The notes under the pieces were generated by a model. That model worked only from the letters and a program-made list of their open reading frames with translations, ran no database searches and was not told the DNA's origin. From an uncultured Ruminococcus sp. (GTDB lineage: Bacteria; Bacillota; Clostridia; Oscillospirales; Ruminococcaceae), in contig CAKSMF010000001.1 of NCBI GenBank assembly GCA_934474025.1, positions 434,001 to 498,000 of the forward strand: a DNA stretch of 64,000 nt, written 5' to 3'. Positions 26,432 through 34,740 of the stretch are shown here, piece by piece. The first letter of the stretch is position 1. Every line of letters begins with the position of its first letter. The translations under genes and the position numbers were made by a program.

Positions 26432-27093
26432 TGGGTAAACTTATTGTTATTGAGGGGCTTGACGGAAGCGGTAAACATACTCAGGCGGTACTTCTGAAAA
26501 ATTATCTGGAAAGTATCGGAAAATCTGTAAAAATGGTTTCTTTTCCGAATTATGAAAGTCCGTCATCAGCTCTTGTGAAAATGTATCTTGCCGGAGATTT
26601 CGGAAAAGAAGCGGATTCTGTAAATCCATATACAGCATCAACTTTTTATGCTGTTGACAGATTTGCAAGTTTCCGGACAGGGTGGCAGAATTTCTATGAA
26701 AACGGCGGTATTATAATTGCTGACCGTTACACAACTTCTAATGCGGTTCATCAATGTTCAAAATTACCTCACGAACAATGGGACAGTTTTCTGAAATGGC
26801 TTTTTGAATTTGAATATAAATATATGGGTATTCCCGCACCTGATAATGTTATATATCTTCGTGCAGACCTTGAAATAAGTCAGAAACTCATATCTGGACG
26901 TTATAACAGCGACGAAACAAAAAAAGATATTCATGAACGTGATTTGAATTATTTAAAGCGTTCACAGGTTTCAGCAGATTACTGTGCTGACAAATTCGGC
27001 TGGAATACAGTAGAATGCATACAAAATGGCGTTATGCGTTCTGCGGAAAATATATCGGAAGAAGTTAAAAAATTTACTATTGTTGATGTCTGA
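26431..27093 (+). CDS. Thymidylate kinase-like protein (last gene of the operon)
   Basis: The 220-residue P-loop kinase resembles dTMP kinase, which makes dTDP. The P-loop is GLDGSGKHTQ, the DR(Y/H) motif appears as ADRYTTSNAVHQ, and the dTMP-binding FYAVDRFAS is present. A clostridial subgroup of Tmk has the same FPNYESPSSALVKMYL segment as I recall. The ATG overlaps the DUF5682 stop by one base (TAATG), so it belongs to the same transcript. Whether this is the cell's main dTMP kinase or a dedicated nucleotide kinase of the MoxR/VWA system cannot be told here. No terminator follows directly. Confidence 0.85.
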   Translation: MGKLIVIEGLDGSGKHTQAVLLKNYLESIGKSVKMVSFPNYESPSSALVKMYLAGDFGKEADSVNPYTASTFYAVDRFASFRTGWQNFYENGGIIIADRYTTSNAVHQCSKLPHEQWDSFLKWLFEFEYKYMGIPAPDNVIYLRADLEISQKLISGRYNSDETKKDIHERDLNYLKRSQVSADYCADKFGWNTVECIQNGVMRSAENISEEVKKFTIVDV

Positions 27094-27404
27094 TGTGTGT
27101 TTAAGTAGTTATTGCAATATATATTCCACTTTATAAACAGTAAATGATTGTCAAATTTGCCGAAAATATATCGGATTAAAAAATAAGCTTGATTTTTATG
27201 CGACTATATGATAAAATAAGAATTAGAGCCGTAAAAGAAATATGCTGAATTTCTGATAATGCTTTGTATGTAAGGTGAAATTTGGAAAATATTTTTTTGT
27301 TGACAAATAGAAAAGAATGTGATATATTATAAAAAAAGAATTTACTTGCATATTATGTCGTATATTACTAAGTAAAAAGCATTATTTTGTAGAGGGGGAG
27401 TAAC
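27094..27404 (+). other. Intergenic region before the sugar transferase gene
   Basis: The 311 bases carry no ORF with a ribosome site. Two promoter-like pairs are present: TTGATT-17-TAAAAT (27189-27217) and the stronger TTGACA-17-TATATT (27300-27328). I see no clear terminator for the preceding operon. Confidence 0.55.
27300..27328 (+). promoter_or_regulatory. sigma-A promoter of the sugar transferase gene
   Basis: TTGACA (27300-27305), 17 bases, TATATT (27323-27328). Confidence 0.8.
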
Positions 27405-28208
27405 ATGCAAGCTACTTACGTTGACAATGGTCAAATACTTAATAAGAATATTAGTGTCGAATCTAATGATTTACTCAAAAGTAAAAAATCTAAAGAGGGT
27501 ATAAAAAAATATCCTGTTCTTAATTTTACAGAAAAAGACCTTAAAAAACTTCAAAGAGATGTTATGAAGGTTCTTAAAGAATCCAAAATTAAACCAGCCG
27601 GAGGAAAAGCATACGAATTTTCCAAAAGATTTCTGGATATTACATTAGGAAGTGTCGGATTAGTATTGACTGCAATTCCCGTTGGCGGTTTTGCACTTGC
27701 AATATTTATTTCAGACGGTAAATGTCCATTCTTTTCACAGGTTCGCCTTACTAAAAACGGTAAGCCATTCAAAATGTACAAGCTCCGTTCAATGTGCATT
27801 GACGCAGAAGAAAAATTTGCAGAAGTTCAGAAACTCAACAATTGTGATGGCTTTGCTTTTAAAAGCGATGATGACCCGAGAATCACACGTATAGGACATT
27901 TTATCAGAAAGACTTCAATTGATGAATTGCCACAGCTTATAAATGTTGTAAAAGGTGATATGTCTATTATAGGTCCACGTCCGGCACTTCCGAGAGAAGT
28001 TGTTCTGTATACTCCGAAAGAAATGGACAGATTGCTTGTTAAAGGCGGTTTGGCGTGTATATGTCAGACCGAAAGCAGAAGTGATATGCCTTTTGATGAA
28101 TGGATGAATACTGATATCGAATACATAAAAAACAGAAGTTTGGCTCTTGATTTTAAAATATTTTTAAAGCTTTTTACAGCTGTTATTAAGCATAAAGGTG
28201 CAAAATAA
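27405..28208 (+). CDS. Bacterial sugar transferase (undecaprenyl-phosphate glycosylphosphotransferase)
   Basis: The 267-residue protein is of the WcaJ/PglC type, which moves a sugar-1-phosphate onto undecaprenyl phosphate to begin surface glycan synthesis. A polar N-terminal stretch of about 70 residues precedes the re-entrant membrane helix (FSKRFLDITLGSVGLVLTAI). The core motifs are YKLRSM, DDPRITRIGHFIRKTSIDELPQ, NVVKGDMSIIGPRP and GGLACICQTESRS. The Asp-Glu pair of IDELPQ belongs to the active site. It stands alone with its own promoter and terminator, away from other glycan genes. Confidence 0.92.
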   Translation: MQATYVDNGQILNKNISVESNDLLKSKKSKEGIKKYPVLNFTEKDLKKLQRDVMKVLKESKIKPAGGKAYEFSKRFLDITLGSVGLVLTAIPVGGFALAIFISDGKCPFFSQVRLTKNGKPFKMYKLRSMCIDAEEKFAEVQKLNNCDGFAFKSDDDPRITRIGHFIRKTSIDELPQLINVVKGDMSIIGPRPALPREVVLYTPKEMDRLLVKGGLACICQTESRSDMPFDEWMNTDIEYIKNRSLALDFKIFLKLFTAVIKHKGAK

Positions 28209-28217
28209 TAAAAAATA

Positions 28218-28254
28218 TTCCGGAAAGTTTATTGTAGCTTTCCGGAAATTTTTT
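28218..28254. terminator. Bidirectional terminator between sugar transferase and patatin genes
   Basis: TTCCGGAAAG (28218-28227) / CTTTCCGGAA (28238-28247), with a T-run to the right and an A-run to the left, so it can serve both convergent genes. Confidence 0.88.
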
Positions 28255-29158
28255 ATAAATTATTAATCATTGAAGAAATTTCACGCATATGTGATATAGT
28301 ATCATTATAACCGAGTTCAATATCAAGGTGTACTTTTTTTGAATTAAGATTTAAAGTTCCGCTCATTAAACCGCCTAAGTCTCTTGACGGAATAATATTT
28401 ATAATATTGGCATCACGCATTTTGTATTGATTGGTTATATCAGCATCATATTTAAGGTGAACTACAATTACTGATTTATAGCCGTTATCATAAAGACATG
28501 AAATAGGTGTATTACTTTTATTGCCGGGAACTCCTCCGTCAAAGTAATATTCGCCGTTTATTTCTATTCCGGAAGTTCCGGTATATACTACGGGAAGTGC
28601 AGATGATGCAAGTATGATTTTTTTCTGAACCTGTGGTGAATACTTGTCCAGTTCAAATATTTTAGGGTCACCATCGCTATTACTGCATACAACTTGGATT
28701 TTTCTGTATATGTGATTGAAATCTACATGTTCATCAATAAGACGGCTGATTTTTTCCTGAGTGAAAGGTAATCCGTCTTTCTTGAAATCAGCTATAACAT
28801 TGTCTTTTTTTAGTGATTTAAATAAATTCATTCCGCCAAGAACAATACTATCAACAAAATTATCTGGTTTTATTCCAACAAAATCAGGGTCGGAGTAGTC
28901 AGGAAGTGCCGGCATTTTTTTTAGGCGTTGCTTGTCCGGATTAAGCATATCAGTTAATTTAAGGTTATTCCATATGTTTTCGGAGTATTCAGCACCACGG
29001 CTATCAAGTAATACAGCATTCAAAGCCCCTACGGAAGTACCGGCAATAGCATCTATATAAGCATCAGCACCCATTGCGGTAAGTGCTTTATATACACCGA
29101 TTTCATAAGCACCTTTTGCACCGCCACCGCTGAGTACAAGTCCTATTTTGCCCGACAT
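28253..29158 (-). CDS. Patatin-like phospholipase
   Basis: The 301-residue serine hydrolase has the oxyanion motif GGGAKGAYEIG (11-21), the nucleophile elbow GTSVG with Ser42, and the dyad Asp in YFDGGVPGN. Patatin-like enzymes cut acyl chains from phospholipids or glycolipids. No signal peptide is seen, so it acts in the cytoplasm or on the inner membrane face. It starts 17 bases after dapL and is the third gene of the dapF-dapL operon, an unexplained but possibly real pairing with cell-wall precursor synthesis. Confidence 0.9.
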   Translation of the reverse strand: MSGKIGLVLSGGGAKGAYEIGVYKALTAMGADAYIDAIAGTSVGALNAVLLDSRGAEYSENIWNNLKLTDMLNPDKQRLKKMPALPDYSDPDFVGIKPDNFVDSIVLGGMNLFKSLKKDNVIADFKKDGLPFTQEKISRLIDEHVDFNHIYRKIQVVCSNSDGDPKIFELDKYSPQVQKKIILASSALPVVYTGTSGIEINGEYYFDGGVPGNKSNTPISCLYDNGYKSVIVVHLKYDADITNQYKMRDANIINIIPSRDLGGLMSGTLNLNSKKVHLDIELGYNDTISHMREISSMINNL

Positions 29159-29175
29159 GATTAAAAAATCTCTCC

Positions 29176-30384
29176 TTATAATGATTTTACTAAGTTTTCA
29201 AAACGTTCCATGGCTTCAATTGTACGCTGTCTGTCACCGAATGCAGTAAGTCTGAACCAGCCTTCGCCATTTTTTCCGAATCCAGCCCCTGGAGTGCCGA
29301 CAACAGCTATTTTTTCAAGCATAAGGTCAAAAAATTCCCAACTACCCATGTTATTAGGACACTTAAACCATATGTATGGTGAATTTATTCCGCCAGTAAA
29401 TTTAATTCCGGATTTTGTCATTGTATCAGAAATTATACGTGCATTTTCCTGATAGTAGGAAATGTTTTCATGAATTTGTTTAAGACCCTCTTCAGTGAAA
29501 ACGGCTTCCGCACCACGCTGTACAGGATATGAAACGCCATTGAATTTGCTTCCCTGTCTGCGTCCCCAAATCTGAGAAACTGAAACTTCTGTGCCGTCAG
29601 AGGCAATAACTTTCAAATCGTCCGGAATAACTGTATAACCGCATCTCATACCAGTAAAGCCCGCTGTTTTGGAGAGAGAACACATTTCAACAGCGACTTC
29701 TTTAGCACCTTCGACACAGAAAATACTTCTTGGTACATCTGGGTCAGTTATGAAAGCTTCATAAGCAGAATCGTATATAATTATAGCATTGTTTTTCTTA
29801 GCATAGTCAATCCATACAGAAAGCTGTTCACGGGTATAAACAGAACCAGTAGGATTATTAGGAGAACAAAGGTATATTATATCTGCATGAACATTATAGT
29901 CCGGCATAGCAGAAAATCCATTTCTTTCATTTGAATCAGCATAAATAATTTTTCTGCCACTCATCAGATTTGAATCAACATAAACGGGATAAGCAGGGTC
30001 AGTTACAAGAATAATATTATCATCTCCGAAAATATCAACAATGTTACCGCAATCACTCTTAGCACCGTCATTAATTCTGATTTCGTCCGGTGAAACGTCT
30101 GCACCGAAACTTTTATAATATCCGGAAACAGCATTTTTAAGGAAGTCATAACCTGCACCGCTGTCCTCGTATCCTCTGAAAGTCTCTTTAACTCCCATTT
30201 CGTCACAAGCTTTTTTCATAGCGTCAATAACAACCGGAGCTATTGGAAGAGTTACATCACCTATGCCCATACGGATAATATCAGCTTCAGGGTGAACTTC
30301 TTTAAAAGCTTTTATTTTTTTGGCAATATTTATGAATAAGTAATTTTTTTCCAGTTTAAGAAAATTTTCATTTAGTTTCGGCAT
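29176..30384 (-). CDS. dapL: LL-diaminopimelate aminotransferase
   Basis: The 402-residue PLP enzyme converts tetrahydrodipicolinate, with glutamate as amino donor, directly to LL-diaminopimelate in one step. Family marks are ADIIRMGIGDVTLP, ETFRGYEDSGAGYDFL, YLCSPNNPTGSVY, and the PLP lysine in SLSKTAGFTGMRCGY. Length agrees with the clostridial/chlamydial DapL type. It overlaps the end of dapF by 13 bases, so the product is handed to DapF, the next enzyme. A meso-DAP dehydrogenase is encoded at 37458-38438, giving a second route. Confidence 0.95.
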   Translation of the reverse strand: MPKLNENFLKLEKNYLFINIAKKIKAFKEVHPEADIIRMGIGDVTLPIAPVVIDAMKKACDEMGVKETFRGYEDSGAGYDFLKNAVSGYYKSFGADVSPDEIRINDGAKSDCGNIVDIFGDDNIILVTDPAYPVYVDSNLMSGRKIIYADSNERNGFSAMPDYNVHADIIYLCSPNNPTGSVYTREQLSVWIDYAKKNNAIIIYDSAYEAFITDPDVPRSIFCVEGAKEVAVEMCSLSKTAGFTGMRCGYTVIPDDLKVIASDGTEVSVSQIWGRRQGSKFNGVSYPVQRGAEAVFTEEGLKQIHENISYYQENARIISDTMTKSGIKFTGGINSPYIWFKCPNNMGSWEFFDLMLEKIAVVGTPGAGFGKNGEGWFRLTAFGDRQRTIEAMERFENLVKSL

Positions 30385-31250
30385 ACGACAAACTCCTTTT
30401 TTGAATTTATAAAATCATCTGATATAGTTCCCTCGCAAATGTATTCAGCTTCACCAGTCATCATAACAGTACCGTCAGACTGGTAAGTTATACGCAAATC
30501 ACCGCCACGCAGATGTACTAAAACTTCCTCATCATAAGGGCAGATACCATTTAAAACAGATGCAACAACAGTTGCACAAGTACCAGTACCGCAAGCGAAA
30601 GTTTCACCGCTACCACGTTCCCATACACGCATTTTAAGAGTGTTTTTGTCTATAACTTCTACAAATTCAGTATTGACACGGTTAGGGAAAATTTCATGAT
30701 TTTCAAAATCAGGCCCTATTTTTTCAAGGTCAAGGGAATCAATATTATCTGTAAAAATAACAGCGTGAGGATTTCCCATTGAAACACAAGTCATATTCCA
30801 TATTTTTCCAGCGACTTCAACAGGCTGATTTATAAATCTGTCGAGAGTGCTTTTTACTGGAATTTCGGACGGTTTAAGAATAGCTTTTCCCATATCAACC
30901 TGAACAAGATTAACTTTGTTGTCTTTAAGGAAAAGTTTCAGATATTTTATTCCTGAATTGGTTTCAAGAGTCAAATCAGTTTTTGAAGTAAGTCCCATAT
31001 CGTAAACATATTTGCCGATACAACGGGTAGCATTACCACACATCATAGCTTCAGAACCGTCAGCATTAAAAATTCTCATACGAAAATCAGCCTTATCTGA
31101 CGGCATAATAAGTACAAGACCATCTGAACCTATTCCCTTATGTCTGTCACTGACAATAACAGAAACTTTTTCAGGGTCTTTGACTGTTTCCTGAAAACAG
31201 TCCACATAGATATAGTCGTTACCTATACCGTGCATTTTAGAAAATTTCAT
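30372..31250 (-). CDS. dapF: Diaminopimelate epimerase
   Basis: The 292-residue enzyme turns LL-DAP into meso-DAP for peptidoglycan and lysine. The two catalytic cysteines are Cys71 (MMCGNATRC) and Cys220 (FACGTGTCA), and the opening KFSKMHGIGNDY is typical. It is first in the operon dapF-dapL-patatin, with a good promoter at 31321-31349. Confidence 0.96.
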   Translation of the reverse strand: MKFSKMHGIGNDYIYVDCFQETVKDPEKVSVIVSDRHKGIGSDGLVLIMPSDKADFRMRIFNADGSEAMMCGNATRCIGKYVYDMGLTSKTDLTLETNSGIKYLKLFLKDNKVNLVQVDMGKAILKPSEIPVKSTLDRFINQPVEVAGKIWNMTCVSMGNPHAVIFTDNIDSLDLEKIGPDFENHEIFPNRVNTEFVEVIDKNTLKMRVWERGSGETFACGTGTCATVVASVLNGICPYDEEVLVHLRGGDLRITYQSDGTVMMTGEAEYICEGTISDDFINSKKEFVVCRN

Positions 31251-31320
31251 AAATATACTCCTATTTATGACTCATCAGAAACAAGTGAAAAAACTTTGCT
31301 AACTTTTTTCCACTGAATAT

Positions 31321-31349
31321 ATTATATAACAATTTTCCAAAAAAATCAA
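31321..31349 (-). promoter_or_regulatory. sigma-A promoter of dapF-dapL-patatin
   Basis: On the minus strand, TTGATT (31349-31344), 17 bases, TATAAT (31326-31321). Confidence 0.7.
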
Positions 31350-31356
31350 GAGTTTT

Positions 31357-33138
31357 TTAAATGTAAGTCTGTTTTTTTAGAATAGCTGAAATAATACGTC
31401 CAATAATTGTGAAGTAATCCAAATCAGTTACAGACCATTTTTTGAAGTGTCCTATATAACAGAAAGAAATCATACCTTTTACTATGCTGTTTTCTGTTAT
31501 AAGATATTGAACAGCTCCGCCTATATTTTGTTTAGTGAGGGTGATAAAGGCATTATCGTCACGCCCTTCAAGTTCATTTACATTATCTATTACGAATATG
31601 CCGTCACCGGAAAAGCGTTCAGTATATTTGTTTTTGAAGAGATAGTATGCATTTTTAGCAGAAGAATTTCCACAACTTAAAATAAGATTCATGTTATTTC
31701 CTGCAAAAACGCATATGTCATCTATATCAAATTTTATACGGATTTGTTCAAGAAGCACAGAAATATCCGGAATACGTCCGAATACAAGATTTTCAGAAAG
31801 TTGTCCTATAAATTCAAGTTTATGTGAACTTTCCTTTTTATTGCTAAGGAAAGCTATTTTGTTTTTTATATCTTTTTCGACAGCACCATGTTTTTCAATG
31901 TCATAAATTACATAGCGATTCTGACCTTTTTGTTGTGCAATATAAAGAGCCTTATCAGCCTGCATGAAAAGTTCGTCATAACTTATGCTGTCATTCGGAT
32001 ATGTTGATACACCCATTGAGCAGGTAATCTGAAGATTTTCGGAACGTTCAGAAAAAGACCATTCAGTTTTTGTTCTTATAGCACGGAGTATACCTCTTAA
32101 ATCAGTTTCATCATATGTATCCTCGAGAATTATAAGAAAACCTGCACCGCTGATACGTCCTACAATTCCCCTTGCACCTATTTCAGTTTTTATTATCTGG
32201 GCGACTGTAAATATAACTTCATCTCCGAAAAGATGTCCATAATTTGCTATGATTTCGCTGAAATTGTCCACATCAAGTAAAACAAGATTTACACGGCATG
32301 ACGGTCTGTCAGAAAGGAGGTCTATAGCATATGATGTTACAGCGTGTTTATTTAGGACTCCGGATAGTGAATCTTTGTTAGCTTCAATAGCAAGGTTAAT
32401 ATCCTTTGTTTTTTGACGTGAACTTATAACTGAAATTATTCCGGAAACTTTTTTTATATCGGGAGATTCATAACGGGTTATTCCACGAAAAAGACACATT
32501 TCACGGTTTTTTCCAAGAGTAAGTATTGATGATTCAAATTCATAATCAAAACGATAAACACCATTTTTGATATCATTGCAGAGTTTATTGAAAGTTTCAG
32601 TATATCTTGAAAGAATATATCCGGATTGTATGGCATTAGCCTGCCATTCGTCAAGATTACAGTCCGTAAGAACTATTTCACGATAACAGTCAAACATATA
32701 TATTTTTATTTTTTTAGTCTGAAAACTATATTCAAATGCCAAATCGCTTATAAGACTCAATATATGCCGATATTCTGAAATTGTTTTTTCACGGGAATAT
32801 GAAAGGTTTTCCAAAGAAAATATATCGCTTAATACTATACTAAAAAGTTTTTTAGGAGAGTCCTGAAATATTTTTACACAGGCGAGTATCCAACGCAATG
32901 AATTATTTATACCTTTCATGCGGATAACTGTTTTTGCCGGTATTCCTGTAGAAGCTGTTTTCATACATTCTTCAATTCTTGGAAAATCGTTTTCATCAAT
33001 AGTGCGTTTTATTGAATATACAACATCATTTCCGAAATATCTAAAGAAAGTTTCATCTGCCCTTTGAGTGTGAAAACTTTCATCTATAATAACATTTCCG
33101 AGACTATACATTTTTTCATTTATAAATTCTGAATTCAT
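31357..33138 (-). CDS. Degenerate GGDEF-domain protein with N-terminal sensor and C-terminal GAF-like domain
   Basis: The 593-residue soluble protein has a PAS-like N-terminal region (about 1-110), a second mixed region, a GGDEF fold (about 245-415) and a GAF-like end (about 435-590). The fold keeps LVLLDVDNFSEIIANYGHLFGD, but the active-site loop reads SGAGF (330-334) instead of GGDEF, so it should not make cyclic di-GMP. Such proteins may bind GTP or c-di-GMP or act as scaffolds. No RxxD inhibitory site is obvious. It follows the AI-2E transporter gene by 20 bases in one operon. Confidence 0.83.
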   Translation of the reverse strand: MNSEFINEKMYSLGNVIIDESFHTQRADETFFRYFGNDVVYSIKRTIDENDFPRIEECMKTASTGIPAKTVIRMKGINNSLRWILACVKIFQDSPKKLFSIVLSDIFSLENLSYSREKTISEYRHILSLISDLAFEYSFQTKKIKIYMFDCYREIVLTDCNLDEWQANAIQSGYILSRYTETFNKLCNDIKNGVYRFDYEFESSILTLGKNREMCLFRGITRYESPDIKKVSGIISVISSRQKTKDINLAIEANKDSLSGVLNKHAVTSYAIDLLSDRPSCRVNLVLLDVDNFSEIIANYGHLFGDEVIFTVAQIIKTEIGARGIVGRISGAGFLIILEDTYDETDLRGILRAIRTKTEWSFSERSENLQITCSMGVSTYPNDSISYDELFMQADKALYIAQQKGQNRYVIYDIEKHGAVEKDIKNKIAFLSNKKESSHKLEFIGQLSENLVFGRIPDISVLLEQIRIKFDIDDICVFAGNNMNLILSCGNSSAKNAYYLFKNKYTERFSGDGIFVIDNVNELEGRDDNAFITLTKQNIGGAVQYLITENSIVKGMISFCYIGHFKKWSVTDLDYFTIIGRIISAILKKQTYI

Positions 33139-33158
33139 ATGTTATTCCTTTATAATTT

Positions 33159-34304
33159 TTAGTTTGTTTCGTTTTCATCTGAAACTACAATAGCAGTTTG
33201 CATACGTTCACGCCTTTCGAGTATCTCAAAGACAAGTTTATAGATAGTAGCAAGAATAGGTACACCAAGTAACATTCCGAGTATTCCGAAAAGCCCTCCG
33301 CCAACGGTTACAGCTGCAAGAACCCATATTCCAGGAAGTCCGACGGAAGTTCCTACAACTTTCGGATATATTAAGTTTCCTTCGACCTGCTGTAATAATA
33401 TAAGAAATATTATAAAAATCAATGACTGCATAGGATTGACAGTGAAAATCATAAATGCACTTATAAATGCACCTATTAAAGCTCCTACAATAGGAATAAG
33501 TGAAGTAACTCCAACTATTGTACCAGCCATAGCTGAATAAGGAAGTTTTAAAATAGTCATTCCTATAAAACAAAGTGAACCTATTATAATAGCTTCAATG
33601 AACTGTCCTACAAAGAAGTTCTTAAAGGTGTCGTTTGTTATTTCAAGAACGTAATTCATACGACGAGTAACTTTTTCACTAAGGTAAGCTCTCTGAAAAC
33701 GTACAATATCTTTATGCAGTTTATCTTTTCGGAGCAGGAGATATAATGCAAATATAATTGCTATAACAGCATTTGTTACAATTGATACAGTTGAACCGAT
33801 AATTGAAATGAGTGAGTCAAATACATCATAAGCACCAGTACCTATTTTCTGAGTGATACTCATTACATCTGGTTCAATGCTTTTTATAATATCTTGAATT
33901 TCAGGATATTCCTTGAATGTGGTTTTAGCAAATTCCTGCACCTGTGTGAAAAATGGTGGTATTTCGTCAGCGATAAGTGTTATTGCGTTTACAAGTTCGG
34001 GGTAAACTATATTTATTACAAGAACAAGTATAAGTACAGCACTTGCAAATGACATTGCCACACATACCGGACGGCGTGATTTCCTTATAAATGATGATTG
34101 ATTTTTTGGGAAATAGTGTCTTTCATAAAAATTCATGATAATATTGAATATATAGGCAATAATACAGCCTGTCACAAGTGGAACTAATGCTCCGAATGCA
34201 GTTTTGAAAAGATTGGAAATTACAGAAAAATTTCTTACTGCAATACATACTATCAGTGCAAGCAATGCTATAAAACTATATCGTTTTATTTCCTTTTTTT
34301 TCAT
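33159..34304 (-). CDS. AI-2E family transporter (YtvI/TqsA type membrane protein)
   Basis: The 381-residue membrane protein has about seven or eight hydrophobic segments. The family's central soluble helix pair (about 95-145) precedes the conserved end, with GTIVGVTSLIPIVGALIGA and LIYPKVVGTSVGLPGIWVL. The family includes exporters of AI-2 and sodium/proton antiporters, so the substrate is uncertain. It is first of a two-gene operon with the degenerate GGDEF gene; AGGAGG precedes the ATG. Confidence 0.9.
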   Translation of the reverse strand: MKKKEIKRYSFIALLALIVCIAVRNFSVISNLFKTAFGALVPLVTGCIIAYIFNIIMNFYERHYFPKNQSSFIRKSRRPVCVAMSFASAVLILVLVINIVYPELVNAITLIADEIPPFFTQVQEFAKTTFKEYPEIQDIIKSIEPDVMSITQKIGTGAYDVFDSLISIIGSTVSIVTNAVIAIIFALYLLLRKDKLHKDIVRFQRAYLSEKVTRRMNYVLEITNDTFKNFFVGQFIEAIIIGSLCFIGMTILKLPYSAMAGTIVGVTSLIPIVGALIGAFISAFMIFTVNPMQSLIFIIFLILLQQVEGNLIYPKVVGTSVGLPGIWVLAAVTVGGGLFGILGMLLGVPILATIYKLVFEILERRERMQTAIVVSDENETN

Positions 34305-34336
34305 TGAAAAATCCTCCTAAAGTTATTTATACAACA

Positions 34337-34365
34337 ATTATAATATATGTATGTGATAATGTCAT
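34337..34365 (-). promoter_or_regulatory. sigma-A promoter of the AI-2E transporter operon
   Basis: On the minus strand, ATGACA (34365-34360), 17 bases, TATAAT (34342-34337). Confidence 0.65.
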
Positions 34366-34645
34366 TAATTAAAGTGTTAATTTTAAGTTAATAAGTTTTT
34401 TTGTTTAATTATTATTCTGTGCTTATATAAATTTTAATTTATAAATTTGGAAAAATTTAAAATTTGTATTTTAAAAATGTGCGAATTGCTGTTTTTAAAC
34501 ATATTTTAAATTATTTTTTTGTGTATTATTACGAATGAAAACGAAAAGTATACAAACTATGAATTTTATAAATCCAAATGCCCCTATTTTGTGAGATTCG
34601 CAAAAAATAGTTAATTATAAATCTTATTTTAACATCAATAAAGTG

Positions 34646-34663
34646 TGTTAACCATGGTTAACA
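34646..34663. promoter_or_regulatory. Palindromic operator candidate upstream of pfl
   Basis: TGTTAACCATGGTTAACA is a perfect 18-base palindrome ending seven bases before the pfl -35. The half-site TGTTAA resembles Rex redox-repressor half-sites, but the spacer is two bases longer than in the usual Rex box. Confidence 0.55.
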
Positions 34664-34669
34664 ATGTTG

Positions 34670-34698
34670 TTGACATTTGATTATAGTTATGTTAATAT
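34670..34698 (+). promoter_or_regulatory. sigma-A promoter of the split pfl operon
   Basis: TTGACA (34670-34675), 17 bases, TAATAT (34693-34698). Confidence 0.8.
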
Positions 34699-34740
34699 AA
34701 GTTCAGACAAATTTTTTCTTAAAAAGGAGTTACATAATAA

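Larger units (their letters stand above)
34305..34740 (+). other. Divergent intergenic region between AI-2E transporter and pfl
   Basis: The 436 bases are strongly A/T-rich. The left end has the transporter promoter; the right end has an 18-base perfect palindrome and the pfl promoter. From 34366 to 34640 I see no ORF with a ribosome site and no strong hairpin. Confidence 0.6.

Noticed and set aside
27189..27217. A separate small gene driven by the TTGATT/TAAAAT pair
   Set aside because: No ORF with a ribosome site and no terminator lie between it and the stronger promoter at 27300.
34646..34663. Canonical Rex box upstream of pfl
   Set aside because: The spacer between TTAA halves is six bases, not the usual four.
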